Origin: Microcoleus sp036705565
GTDB taxonomy: Bacteria; Cyanobacteriota; Cyanobacteriia; Cyanobacteriales; Microcoleaceae
DNA length: 64,000 nucleotides
NCBI GenBank assembly: GCA_036705565.1
Contig: JAUBUY010000026.1
Direction: 5' to 3' (one strand)
Shown here: in pieces, positions 27,730 through 35,530 of the stretch
Numbering within the stretch: the stretch's first letter is position 1
How the letters are laid out: each line of letters opens with the position of its first letter
The notes under the pieces: model-generated
Seen by the model: only the letters and a program-made list of their open reading frames with translations
What the model was told of the DNA's origin: nothing
The model's database searches: none
Program-made: the position numbers and the translations under genes

Positions 27730-27758
27730 TAAAATCTAAAATCTAAAATCTAAAATCG
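27730..27758. repeat. Heptamer array AAAATCT
   Basis: Four tandem AAAATCT/G units that end 1-2 bp before the ATG of the epimerase gene, replacing any normal Shine-Dalgarno sequence. Confidence 0.9.
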
Positions 27759-27759
27759 A

Positions 27760-28710
27760 ATGAGTATTTTAATTGTTACAGGTGCGGCGGGATTTATTGG
27801 CTCTAACTTAGTAGAAACTCTTTTAAATCGAGGGGAGACGGTAATTGGTGTTGATGAGTTCAACGATTATTACGATCCGGATCTCAAGCGCAAGAATATT
27901 GCACGATTTGAAAAGTATCCGGGTTTTGAATTGGTGGAAGGCGATATTTTGTCTCTAAATTGGCGTGGTCTTTTATCTGATGCTAAGGTGATATTTCATC
28001 AGGCGGCGCAAGCAGGAGTTCGTGCTAGCTGGGGCGACGGTTTTCGCAGCTATACGGAACGCAATATTAACAGCACTCAAGTATTGTTAGAAGCGGCTAA
28101 AGATGCGCCAAGATTGCAAAAGTTTGTCTATGCTTCTTCTTCTTCAATTTACGGCAATGCTGAATCTTTTCCCACGAATGAAAATGCTTGTCCGCAGCCG
28201 GTTTCTCCCTACGGAATTACGAAGTTAGCCGGTGAACGTTTGTGCGGACTTTATTACAAAAATTTTGGCGTTCCGACTACTTCGCTGCGCTATTTTACTG
28301 TTTACGGGCCGAGACAGCGCCCCGATATGGCTTTTCACAAGTTTTTTAAGTCGATTTTGTTTGATGAGGCGATTTCTATTTTCGGCGACGGATTGCAAAC
28401 GCGGGATTTTACGTTTATCAGCGATTGCGTTGCGGCGAATTTAGCGGCGGCTGAGGTTCCTGAAGCTGCGGGGGAAGTTTTTAATATTGGTGGAGGAAGT
28501 CGGGTGGTTTTGAAGGAAGTTATTGATACAATACAAAGGATTGTCGATCGACCTATTCGCATAGATTTTACCGAAGCTGCGAGGGGAGACGCGCGGCACA
28601 CTAGCGCAGATGTGTCTAAAGCCAAGAAAATCTTAGGTTATCAGCCGCAGGTTTCTCTAGAAGAAGGATTGAGGCGCGAATGGGAGTGGATTCAGTCTTT
28701 GTACAGTTAG
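27760..28710 (+). CDS. NAD-dependent nucleotide-sugar epimerase (UDP-glucuronate 4-epimerase-like)
   Basis: 316-residue extended short-chain dehydrogenase that interconverts nucleotide sugars. The NAD-binding TGAAGFIGSN is at residues ~7-16, the catalytic Ser is in YASSSSIYGN, and the Tyr-Lys pair in SPYGITKLAGE. DEFNDYYDPDLKR and RYFTVYGPRQRPDMA match UDP-glucuronate/GalA epimerases. The likely product is an activated uronic or neutral sugar for the adjacent glycan locus. It is convergent with the first glycosyltransferase gene; the two stops are 3 bp apart. The ATG directly follows a heptamer array. Confidence 0.92.
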   Translation: MSILIVTGAAGFIGSNLVETLLNRGETVIGVDEFNDYYDPDLKRKNIARFEKYPGFELVEGDILSLNWRGLLSDAKVIFHQAAQAGVRASWGDGFRSYTERNINSTQVLLEAAKDAPRLQKFVYASSSSIYGNAESFPTNENACPQPVSPYGITKLAGERLCGLYYKNFGVPTTSLRYFTVYGPRQRPDMAFHKFFKSILFDEAISIFGDGLQTRDFTFISDCVAANLAAAEVPEAAGEVFNIGGGSRVVLKEVIDTIQRIVDRPIRIDFTEAARGDARHTSADVSKAKKILGYQPQVSLEEGLRREWEWIQSLYS

Positions 28711-28713
28711 ATA

Positions 28714-29736
28714 CTATTTATCCCCAAAATTCCGCAACTTAAATTGAACATTATTAAGTTTTCTCATTCCCCAACTTTTGAGATTTCTCCCCAAGCGAAC
28801 CAACACATTTGGAGGCACGAGTTTTGGCTGTGTTTCCGACGAATTCAAATAGCGGTAATGCAGAAATACATCTCGGTAAGGAATCTCCACATCTTCACCA
28901 GCACACAAGCGAGTAAACTTTGCAGCCGAAATACTCATGTAATGCAAATAAGTAAGCCGCCGTCCTTTATCATATAAAACATCATCTATCACATCAAATT
29001 GAGAAGACCAATGATTTCCCGTTACCTGTTCGGGTTCAGCATATGCAAAGTTGTAAAAAGATATTTTGCTGCGGGCGACTAAATAGTTAAGTAAAGATTG
29101 GTCAGCCCCCCGCAAAGACATAATTTCCGCCTCTCCTGATGTTAATTTTTCTAAAAATTGAGAGCAATTATTTCGATTTAAAACCCCCGCTTTTGACGCA
29201 AACCAACCCGCACAAAAAGTATGAGATTGCAGTCCGTCAATATTTAAAATTTGAGGTAATTTGGGGGAGGACAAATCAAATATATAATTGAGGTCGGATT
29301 TGTATTGAAAATCGTTTGCTACCCAATCAAAATCATCAAGTTTTTGATAAATATAATCTAGAGAACCCATTAACAGAGTGTCTGCATCAAAATAGATAAA
29401 TTTATCAAAAGGGCCGTCGAAACAACATAATTTTCGGTGCATTTCCAAACATTGAACTGGTTCCCAACCTTGAGATTTCCATACTTTTTGAGCTTTTGCA
29501 TGAGTTTTCCAAACTTGAGTCGCAAAGTCTTCCCATAAAATGATGGAATCGGTATTTTCAAACAGGGTGACATGAGGACGAGTTGCAATTTCTACTTGCA
29601 CTTTTTTCATTCTGTCATCATAGGGAATGATGCAAACAGGAATATTTTTTGCCCCGTTGACTTCGAGACTGTTCAATAAAGCGACTAAGTGGTCGAAAAC
29701 AACATCGTTTGCCAGAATATAAATGCCATCAGTCAT
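28714..29736 (-). CDS. Npun_R2821/R2823-type glycosyltransferase-like protein (paralogue 1)
   Basis: 340 residues; one of three paralogues in this locus. The N-terminal GIYILANDVVFDHLVALLNS is the family signature, and the GT-A-like DxD is in FIYFDADTLLMGSLDYIY. HTFCAGWFASKAG and GADQSLLNYLVARS follow the pattern of GT8-type sugar-nucleotide transferases. The C-terminal YDKGRRLTYLHYMSISAAKF is shared by all three copies. Probably a retaining glycosyltransferase for a cyanobacterial glycan; the acceptor is unknown. It is the last gene of the minus-strand glycan run. Confidence 0.85.
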   Translation of the reverse strand: MTDGIYILANDVVFDHLVALLNSLEVNGAKNIPVCIIPYDDRMKKVQVEIATRPHVTLFENTDSIILWEDFATQVWKTHAKAQKVWKSQGWEPVQCLEMHRKLCCFDGPFDKFIYFDADTLLMGSLDYIYQKLDDFDWVANDFQYKSDLNYIFDLSSPKLPQILNIDGLQSHTFCAGWFASKAGVLNRNNCSQFLEKLTSGEAEIMSLRGADQSLLNYLVARSKISFYNFAYAEPEQVTGNHWSSQFDVIDDVLYDKGRRLTYLHYMSISAAKFTRLCAGEDVEIPYRDVFLHYRYLNSSETQPKLVPPNVLVRLGRNLKSWGMRKLNNVQFKLRNFGDK

Positions 29737-29737
29737 C

Positions 29738-29770
29738 GGATTTTAGATTTTAGATTTTAGATTTTAGATT
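29738..29770. repeat. Heptamer array TTTTAGA
   Basis: Four tandem units in the leader of the paralogue-1 gene, 1-2 bp upstream of its ATG on the minus strand. Confidence 0.9.
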
Positions 29771-29792
29771 GAAGAATTATACTCATTCAAAC

Positions 29793-30126
29793 CTTGTTTG
29801 GCATCAAAAACACCACCAAATTTAGGAATTGTGGAACAGGCATCTTGCCTGTTCTTCCAAGCTTGTTTGGTGTCAAAAACACCACCAAATTTAGGAATTG
29901 TGGAACAGGCATCTTGCCTGTTCTTCCAAGCTTGTTTGGTGTCAAAAACNNNNNNNNNNNNNNNNNNNNNNNNNNNNNNNNNNNNNNNNNNNNNNNNNNN
30001 NNNNNNNNNNNNNNNNNNNNNNNNNNNNNNNNNNNNNNNNNNNNNNNNNACCACCAAATTTATGAATTGTGGAACAGGCATCTTGCCTGTTCTTCCAAGC
30101 TTGTTGATAATGATACAACATATGAG
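29793..30126. repeat. 69-bp tandem repeat array with assembly gap
   Basis: Unit starts at 29793, 29862 and 29931 are exactly 69 bp apart. Each contains GGAACAGGCATCTTGCCTGT (a palindromic core) and CACCACCAAATTTAGGAATT. The array resumes after 100 Ns (29950-30049) with a last unit ending near 30106, then a terminal segment GATAATGATACAACATATGA. It makes frames open on both strands, but these are not genes. Confidence 0.92.
29950..30049. other. Assembly gap (100 N)
   Basis: Exactly 100 N inside the 69-bp array: a scaffold placeholder, so the true length and unit count are unknown. Confidence 0.98.
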
Positions 30127-30133
30127 TTTATCC

Positions 30134-31006
30134 TCACCTACTGAAAGCCAGAAATATTTTTTGCACTAAATTTGGTTTTTCCTCATTGAGATAACGATAA
30201 TGTTTCCAAAGTTGCCAATAAGGACTACCCGATTTAATCGGTATTCCAGCCCAGTGAATATATTTTAACCTTTTGCCTTTGTCATAAAGAACATAATCTA
30301 TTTCTTGAAAATGTTTAGAACCAGCCCAGCTTCCAGGTTCGGTTGCTGAATCTTTAACCAGGTTGCAGCGTTTGGGAATCAGTTTAAGAATGATATAATT
30401 TAGTATAGGTTGATCGGTGACATTTTGAGTAAAGTCAAAATATTCTCGATGCTGCGAACATTCTTGCAAAATTTCATACATTTGCGATTCTGTAATCGTT
30501 CCTTTTCTCGAAGCCCAAAAGCCGCTGTTGAATACATCTTGAAGCTGTGAGTCTGTAAAGATATTTTGTTCTTTTACAGCGGGTGAAAATACATTTCGCA
30601 GTTTTTCGCTGAGGTGGTGATAGTCGCAGCAAAAAAAGTCTACTTCTGATAGTTTGTTTAAGTTGGCTGCGATATCTTCAAAGACGATGATATCGGTATC
30701 GATGTACAGAAATTCGTCAAGGGGGCCAAACCAGGCGGCGAGTTTTCGCATTTTGTTGGGGAGGGCTAAAAAGTTGCGATCGAACATTTGGCCAATTTCT
30801 CTGGTAAACTGTTCCACAAACTCCAGATTTGGGAACAATTGCACACCGTGGAGACTGCTGAGTGCGGCTGCGACTTGCTGATAATTGTCGTCGAAGGGAA
30901 TCAGAAAAACAGGTACTTGACAATTGTACAGACGTATGCTGTTTAAAAGGGCGATCGCACTTTCGATCACCTTATCATTCGCCACAATATAAATACCGCG
31001 ATTCAT
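30134..31006 (-). CDS. Npun_R2821/R2823-type glycosyltransferase-like protein (paralogue 2)
   Basis: 290 residues, the shortest of the three paralogues. GIYIVANDKVIESAIALLNS at the N-terminus; the acidic motif is FLYIDTDIIVFEDI (DTD in place of DAD); SGFWASRKGTI and VLYDKGKRLKYIHWAG match the other copies. Its ATG overlaps the stop of paralogue 3 by 4 bp (31003-31006), so the two are co-translated. The 3' end is close to the 69-bp repeat array. The specificity is unknown; the altered acidic motif suggests a different donor from the sister genes. Confidence 0.85.
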   Translation of the reverse strand: MNRGIYIVANDKVIESAIALLNSIRLYNCQVPVFLIPFDDNYQQVAAALSSLHGVQLFPNLEFVEQFTREIGQMFDRNFLALPNKMRKLAAWFGPLDEFLYIDTDIIVFEDIAANLNKLSEVDFFCCDYHHLSEKLRNVFSPAVKEQNIFTDSQLQDVFNSGFWASRKGTITESQMYEILQECSQHREYFDFTQNVTDQPILNYIILKLIPKRCNLVKDSATEPGSWAGSKHFQEIDYVLYDKGKRLKYIHWAGIPIKSGSPYWQLWKHYRYLNEEKPNLVQKIFLAFSR

Positions 31007-31977
31007 ACATTTATCCTCAACCTTCTCAATACCCTGGTTAACAAATTCGCCCCAGAAATCTCAGTATAAGACTTTGGCGGTTGGGCAAAAATCGGCCGCT
31101 TTTCCGGTTCCCGGAGATAGCGGTAATGCAGGAACAAATCGCGATAGGGAAACCCAATATTTTCGCCCGCACAAACTCTCCGAATTAAATCCGGCTGCAC
31201 GCCAATATAATGAATGTAAGTAAGTCGGTTTCCCTTATCGTACAAAATCCGATCGCGCTCTTCAAAATGTTTGGAAGTGACGCTGCACCCGGTTTTTTCG
31301 CCATCGGGGAGGCTATAAGCAAAATTATAGCTATTCATCCCCGTTTTCATCACCATATAATTGAGCAACGGCTGTTCTCCCGCACCTTCATAGAGAATTT
31401 CTGCCTCGCCCGATTGCAGTTGAGCTAACAGCCATTCCCTAGTATCTTGCTCAAACAATCCTTGCTTGCTGGCGTAAAATCCAGAACAAAATATTTCCGA
31501 GTCTATCCGATTTTGCTCAAAAACTTCGAGCAGTTTTGGTGACTGAATATTGTATACTTTAGTTGAATCGCGAAATTGAAAATCATAAACCACAAAATCC
31601 GATTCCTCTAACTTATGAAAAACCGCCTCAAGGGAATTCATCACCAAAGTATCCGCATCCATATAGATAAACTTTTCAAACGGGCCGTCGAAAGCGCAAA
31701 AGCGCCGGTGTGCGCCGTAAAGCCGGAATTTTTTGCGGTTCAAACGCTCTGGTGCGGCTGCTTGCATGAATTTGTCCCATCGCTGAATTGAGGCGCTATC
31801 TTCATAAATAAAGACGTTGGAACGGTTCACAATTTCAGCTTTGATTTGCTGTATCTGGTCGTCGAAAGGATAAATACAGACAGAAGTATTTGAGCCTAAG
31901 ATAACTTCAATACTGTTGAGCAAGGCAATTAGTTGGTCGTAAACTGTGTCGTTGGCTAGGGTGCAAATTCCGTTCAT
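31003..31977 (-). CDS. Npun_R2821/R2823-type glycosyltransferase-like protein (paralogue 3)
   Basis: 324 residues. GICTLANDTVYDQLIALLNS, the DAD motif in FIYMDADTLVMNSLEAVF, EIFCSGFYASKQG and RILYDKGNRLTYIHYIGV follow the family order. The level of similarity to paralogue 1 suggests local duplication. Its stop overlaps the start of paralogue 2. Upstream on the minus strand lies the SUMF1-like gene, with two hairpins (31985-32002 and 32017-32030) in between. Confidence 0.85.
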   Translation of the reverse strand: MNGICTLANDTVYDQLIALLNSIEVILGSNTSVCIYPFDDQIQQIKAEIVNRSNVFIYEDSASIQRWDKFMQAAAPERLNRKKFRLYGAHRRFCAFDGPFEKFIYMDADTLVMNSLEAVFHKLEESDFVVYDFQFRDSTKVYNIQSPKLLEVFEQNRIDSEIFCSGFYASKQGLFEQDTREWLLAQLQSGEAEILYEGAGEQPLLNYMVMKTGMNSYNFAYSLPDGEKTGCSVTSKHFEERDRILYDKGNRLTYIHYIGVQPDLIRRVCAGENIGFPYRDLFLHYRYLREPEKRPIFAQPPKSYTEISGANLLTRVLRRLRINV

Positions 31978-31984
31978 ATCTATT

Positions 31985-32030
31985 AGTCCGCGAAGGCGGA
32001 CTTGGTTTATGTAGTTGCGGTGTCCACCGC
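31985..32030. other. Two hairpins downstream of the SUMF1-like gene
   Basis: AGTCCGC-GAAG-GCGGACT (31985-32002: 7-bp stem, 4-nt loop) and GCGGTG-TC-CACCGC (32017-32030). They lie 44-89 bp past the SUMF1-like stop and just before the start of paralogue 3. They could act as a terminator, a repeat remnant, or the recognition hairpin of a retroelement target. Confidence 0.55.
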
Positions 32031-32073
32031 CGAACCATTTAGTAAAATGGTAGAGAAGTGCGATCGGGGAAGA

Positions 32074-33150
32074 CTAAAGCATAGAACCGAAAACCAGAGC
32101 GACGCGAAAACCGATGTAATATTGGCGGTTGCCCGTCGAGTCCCTGACACGATAGGCACTGCGGCAACTGAACGCAGGGCTGTGCAAGGAACCACCACGC
32201 TGCATTCGGTATTCAGATGTGCCAGTTTCCCAGGAACTTCCGTCAGTTGGTGCCCCGTTATAGTTTTCGTGCCATCTATCACTGCACCACTCCCAAACCT
32301 GACCGTGGAGGTCGTAAAGTCCAAAGGCATTGGGGAGACAACCCCCGACATAAGTTGTGTGTCTGCGATATCGGACTAATTCCGGGGTAATAGTTTCCCC
32401 AAAATGAAATGGGGTTGTCGTACCCGCACGACAGGCATATTCCCATTCTGCTTCACTCAGGAGGCGATATTTTTTCCCGGTTTTTTGCGAGAGTTGGCCA
32501 CAGAATTCCACTGCCATATCCCACGATACTTTTTCTACAGGACGTTTTTCACCTTGAAACCATGATAATGATGATGGGTTGTTTCCCATCACTGCTTGCC
32601 ACTGTGCTTGGGTGAGAGGGTATTTGCCTGCAAAAAAAGCGGGTACTGTTACTTGATGCTGCGGACTTTCACAACTGTCTCTACCTTCTTCTGTTGCTGG
32701 CGAGCCCATCATAAATGTACCCCCGGGAATATAAACCATTTCCAGCACCACTTCGTTCCCTAAGTCTTCAGGAAAGAAATGAGCATAATGACGGCGACGA
32801 CTGTTTTCTTTTCCTTTAGCATCAACTGTTATCACATCAAAGTCAAAAGTAGGCAAATATTTTTGGAACTGCTCTTTTAGATTTGGTTCATCTCTATCTT
32901 TCAGCAGCGAATAGGCTGCAAACTTCACCTGCATTGATTCATCTTGCAGCGCCCCAATTATTAAATCTAAACCTGCGCGCCCATGTCTGAGTGCTTCAGA
33001 CAGTGCAGAAATTTTCACCTCGACAATCGGTGAAGCCAAACGACTCTTAACGCCGGGAATCCCGCCTAAGACAGCAGCACCGAGGGGGGGAGGATTTTGA
33101 CCGCCGAGTACGGCATCGTATTCTCTGGGTTGATTTTGGTTTTCTGTCAT
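32074..33150 (-). CDS. SUMF1/FGE-like protein with EYDAVLGGQ-HEAT N-module
   Basis: 358 residues in two parts. Residues 1-~100 hold a leader (REYDAVLGGQ, AAVLGGIPGVKSRL) and a HEAT-like helical repeat (GRAGLDLIIGALQDESMQVK), shared with the WD40 gene at 62855. Residues ~135-358 are an FGE-sulfatase/SUMF1 (C-type-lectin-like) domain: MVYIPGGTFMMGSPATEEG, YPLTQAQWQAVMG, RLLSEAEWEYACRAG, NAFGLYDLHGQVWEWCSD and the end YYIGFRVALV. In true formylglycine-generating enzymes the GGS motif is followed by two catalytic Cys; here the first aligned position is Ser (GGSLHS) and only the second (FSCRSAYR) is Cys, so sulfatase activation is doubtful. It sits in the glycan locus but need not belong to it. 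No sulfatase gene is seen. Confidence 0.9.
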   Translation of the reverse strand: MTENQNQPREYDAVLGGQNPPPLGAAVLGGIPGVKSRLASPIVEVKISALSEALRHGRAGLDLIIGALQDESMQVKFAAYSLLKDRDEPNLKEQFQKYLPTFDFDVITVDAKGKENSRRRHYAHFFPEDLGNEVVLEMVYIPGGTFMMGSPATEEGRDSCESPQHQVTVPAFFAGKYPLTQAQWQAVMGNNPSSLSWFQGEKRPVEKVSWDMAVEFCGQLSQKTGKKYRLLSEAEWEYACRAGTTTPFHFGETITPELVRYRRHTTYVGGCLPNAFGLYDLHGQVWEWCSDRWHENYNGAPTDGSSWETGTSEYRMQRGGSLHSPAFSCRSAYRVRDSTGNRQYYIGFRVALVFGSML

Positions 33151-33161
33151 TGCGCTATTTC

Positions 33162-34112
33162 CTAAGATGCAAACTTAGACAGCCAATTGAGCAAGTTCAA
33201 TTCATGGAGAATGATTTGTCTGGCTTCGGCAATTTTTTCCCTCGCTTCATGCCAATAATCCGGCGTAGCAACAACCTCTTTAATAAATTCTACTCCTTTC
33301 TCATCCAAACTCGGCAGCCGCAGGAAACTCCCTGCAGGCAACAATTTATCGGCCGCCGAACCGCCGTAATAAATTGGCAAACACCAAGCTAACAAAGCAT
33401 CCCAAAGCTTCTCGCTGACATACCAATCATTTTCGGCATAATTTTCAATAGCTAAGTTGTAATAGTATGGTGCGACGGCGTGCCATTTATTGTTTACAGT
33501 GCCGTTTCCACGCGCCCAAGTTGGCAAGTTTCGCCCGTAAAGGTCAAAATCTAATTCTCGTTCTTGCAGCAATTTGATAAAATCTAATCTCTGGCGGTGA
33601 TTGGCGCTGCGGCTAACACCTGAAGTAATCCAAGAACAGGATTTAGTTTTCGGCAGCGCAGGCATTTCATTCAGTTCTCGAAACGAGTTAGAGTGATACC
33701 AAATCGCGGGCATATAATCTGGTTTTGGTGCGAAATTGTCTGGCCCGGAAACGTAACCGCAATAAAGTTTTGCTTGTTCGTAGTTGGCTTTGGTAATTTC
33801 AATAACTTCGGGTAATGGCGGCTCGCGGATCAGGTAAATTATGCGTTCTTTGGGGACACCGCGCAATTTGTCTCGAATGTCATTTTCTGGATTTTTGGGG
33901 CTTGGACGGCGAATTTTGTCGAGCCATGACTGCTTTTTGGGCGGCTTGGGAAAGTCGAATTGATACATGAGTAGAAAGTCTGGTTCTGGGTGGTTGGCTA
34001 GCATTTGAATGTTGCCCCATTTGCCGAAGTTTTGGGGGGTTTGTTGCCACAGCCAGTCGCTTTGATTCATGCCTGGGTAGGTGGTGATTGTGCCGATGAT
34101 TTTTGGGTTCAT
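33162..34112 (-). CDS. GT10 fucosyltransferase-like protein
   Basis: 316 residues. The C-terminal half holds the GT10 (alpha-1,3-fucosyltransferase) signature: NLAIENYAENDWYVSEKLW followed by DALLAWCLPIYYGG, with the acceptor/donor-site Glu and Lys. The preceding SRSANHRQRLDFIKLLQER and DLYGRNLP are the usual lead-in. The N-terminal half is less conserved. It would transfer fucose or a related deoxysugar from GDP-sugar to a glycan. No GDP-fucose synthesis genes are in the window. It is 11 bp upstream of the SUMF1-like gene on the minus strand. Confidence 0.88.
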   Translation of the reverse strand: MNPKIIGTITTYPGMNQSDWLWQQTPQNFGKWGNIQMLANHPEPDFLLMYQFDFPKPPKKQSWLDKIRRPSPKNPENDIRDKLRGVPKERIIYLIREPPLPEVIEITKANYEQAKLYCGYVSGPDNFAPKPDYMPAIWYHSNSFRELNEMPALPKTKSCSWITSGVSRSANHRQRLDFIKLLQERELDFDLYGRNLPTWARGNGTVNNKWHAVAPYYYNLAIENYAENDWYVSEKLWDALLAWCLPIYYGGSAADKLLPAGSFLRLPSLDEKGVEFIKEVVATPDYWHEAREKIAEARQIILHELNLLNWLSKFAS

Positions 34113-34125
34113 AATTAGTCGTATG

Positions 34126-34256
34126 TAGGGTGCGTCAGCTTGGGTGATTTTCGCAATAATTGATAATTTAAAAGCTGACGCACCGCACAGTTAATGGTGC
34201 GTCAGTTTTGATAATTTTATCAATTGTCTGTCGCCTGCGGACTGACGCACCCTACC
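34126..34256. repeat. Double inverted repeat GGTGCGTCAG
   Basis: TAGGGTGCGTCAG (34126-34138) pairs with CTGACGCACC (34175-34184); GGTGCGTCAG (34196-34205) pairs with CTGACGCACCCTA (34242-34254). The second arm encodes the last ~12 residues of the GT4 gene on the minus strand. Confidence 0.8.
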
Positions 34257-35434
34257 AATGACTCATCCACATAACTTAAAATTCTTTCTATCCTATTTTC
34301 CCACGAAAATTGCTTGACAAAATTCAATGTTTCTGCATAACCTTCGATTTTCCTCGGATATTTTGTTAAACAATCTCGAATGCTTTGCGCGAAATGGTGC
34401 GGGTTATCCGGTTCGCACCAAGTTGCTGCTATATTTCCCGATTTAAATTCCATTAAAGATGCAATCTCCGTCGCAACAATCGGAGTTCCCGATGCCATGT
34501 AATCAAAGAATTTTAAAGGAGATGTGAACGTCGCGGCTTCTGTCAAACAGTGCGGGTGAGTCAAAACATCGGCTGCTTGCAGCAAGCTAGCCAGTTGATT
34601 TTGAGGGATGTAGCCGAGAAATTTAATGTTGTTAACTTGCTTGTCTTTTGCTAATTGCTGGTATGCTGTTACTTGGGATGAATCACCGCCCGCGATCGCA
34701 AACTGAACCAGTGGCAATTCCTCAGCCACATCCACCAACATATCAACACCTTTAAACGGGTAAAGTCCTCCCGCATAAACTGCTAAATGCTGTCTGTCAT
34801 CTTCTAATAATTTCTGTCGCCAATTCTGGGCAGCTTCTGTTTGTCTCGCGAGAAACAAATGATTGAAACCGTTGTGCAGTTTAATTACTTTTTCCGGCGG
34901 CATTCCATTCTTAATCATGCTGTCTCGGACTGTATCTGCAACAGTTACGGAAATCTGAAACAGAGGATTGCGGACAATTTCTGATTCAAATTGCTTGTTT
35001 TCATGGTGGTGCTGTTCGTAGATAGCGGGAATTCCGTTTTTAACTGCTGCTTTGACAAAGTTCCAGTCGCGGGTGTGGACAATTTTAGTTGATTTAAGCA
35101 GGTGAATCGGTAAGTAGTATTTTGATACTATTGTACTGGAACTCGTCCACTTGCTGTCCCAAAGGTCGATCGGCCACGGCATCGGTAAATCTGCTACTTT
35201 TAATTTATCTTGAATATTGTAAATATTGGCAAGTTTGTCATCTGGTTTCCTGGGTTGAAAAGGAAAAAGCAAATCAACCGGATTCAAAGCACTCCAGCCT
35301 TTACGGAGGTATACCAAAACGGCTCGATAACCGAGGTTTGCTGCGGCATTAGCAGAGTGTGCAACTTGAACTAAGCTCGCTACATTGGGTTGTGGCAAGA
35401 CATTTCTGGTGAAAAATACATAATATTTAGACAT
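34220..35434 (-). CDS. GT4 family glycosyltransferase
   Basis: 404 residues from ATG 35434 (MSKYYVFFTRNVLPQPNVAS). The frame extends 20 codons further into a heptamer array, which I exclude. It has a GT-B fold: LAVYAGGLYPFKGVDMLVDV opens the C-terminal domain, FLGYIPQNQLASLLQAADVL and TSPLKFFDYMASGTPIVATE carry the nucleotide-sugar-binding E/P residues typical of GT4. The enzyme is cytoplasmic or membrane-associated and retaining. The C-terminal VGCVSPQATDN is encoded by a palindromic repeat rather than by family sequence, so the native end may have been replaced. Confidence 0.9.
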   Translation of the reverse strand: MSKYYVFFTRNVLPQPNVASLVQVAHSANAAANLGYRAVLVYLRKGWSALNPVDLLFPFQPRKPDDKLANIYNIQDKLKVADLPMPWPIDLWDSKWTSSSTIVSKYYLPIHLLKSTKIVHTRDWNFVKAAVKNGIPAIYEQHHHENKQFESEIVRNPLFQISVTVADTVRDSMIKNGMPPEKVIKLHNGFNHLFLARQTEAAQNWRQKLLEDDRQHLAVYAGGLYPFKGVDMLVDVAEELPLVQFAIAGGDSSQVTAYQQLAKDKQVNNIKFLGYIPQNQLASLLQAADVLTHPHCLTEAATFTSPLKFFDYMASGTPIVATEIASLMEFKSGNIAATWCEPDNPHHFAQSIRDCLTKYPRKIEGYAETLNFVKQFSWENRIERILSYVDESLVGCVSPQATDN

Positions 35435-35467
35435 GGTAATTGGGAATTGGGAATTTTTCCTATTGAA

Positions 35468-35530
35468 TGTTGACTGTTGACTGTTAACTGCCAACTGCCA
35501 ACTGCCAACCGACTAATGACTAATGACTAC
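35468..35530. repeat. Heptamer arrays TGTTGAC, CAACTGC and AATGACT
   Basis: Three different heptamer units follow each other in the gap between the ABC exporter and the GT4 gene. Confidence 0.85.

Noticed and set aside
29793..30126. CRISPR array
   Set aside because: Units are contiguous with no variable spacers; no cas genes in the window. The heptamer arrays are far too short-period.
29764..30169. Open frames on both strands across the 69-bp array
   Set aside because: Opened only because the unit is a multiple of 3 and includes the N gap; repeat translation, not genes.
32002..32379. 125-residue plus-strand frame
   Set aside because: Antisense shadow of the SUMF1-like gene.
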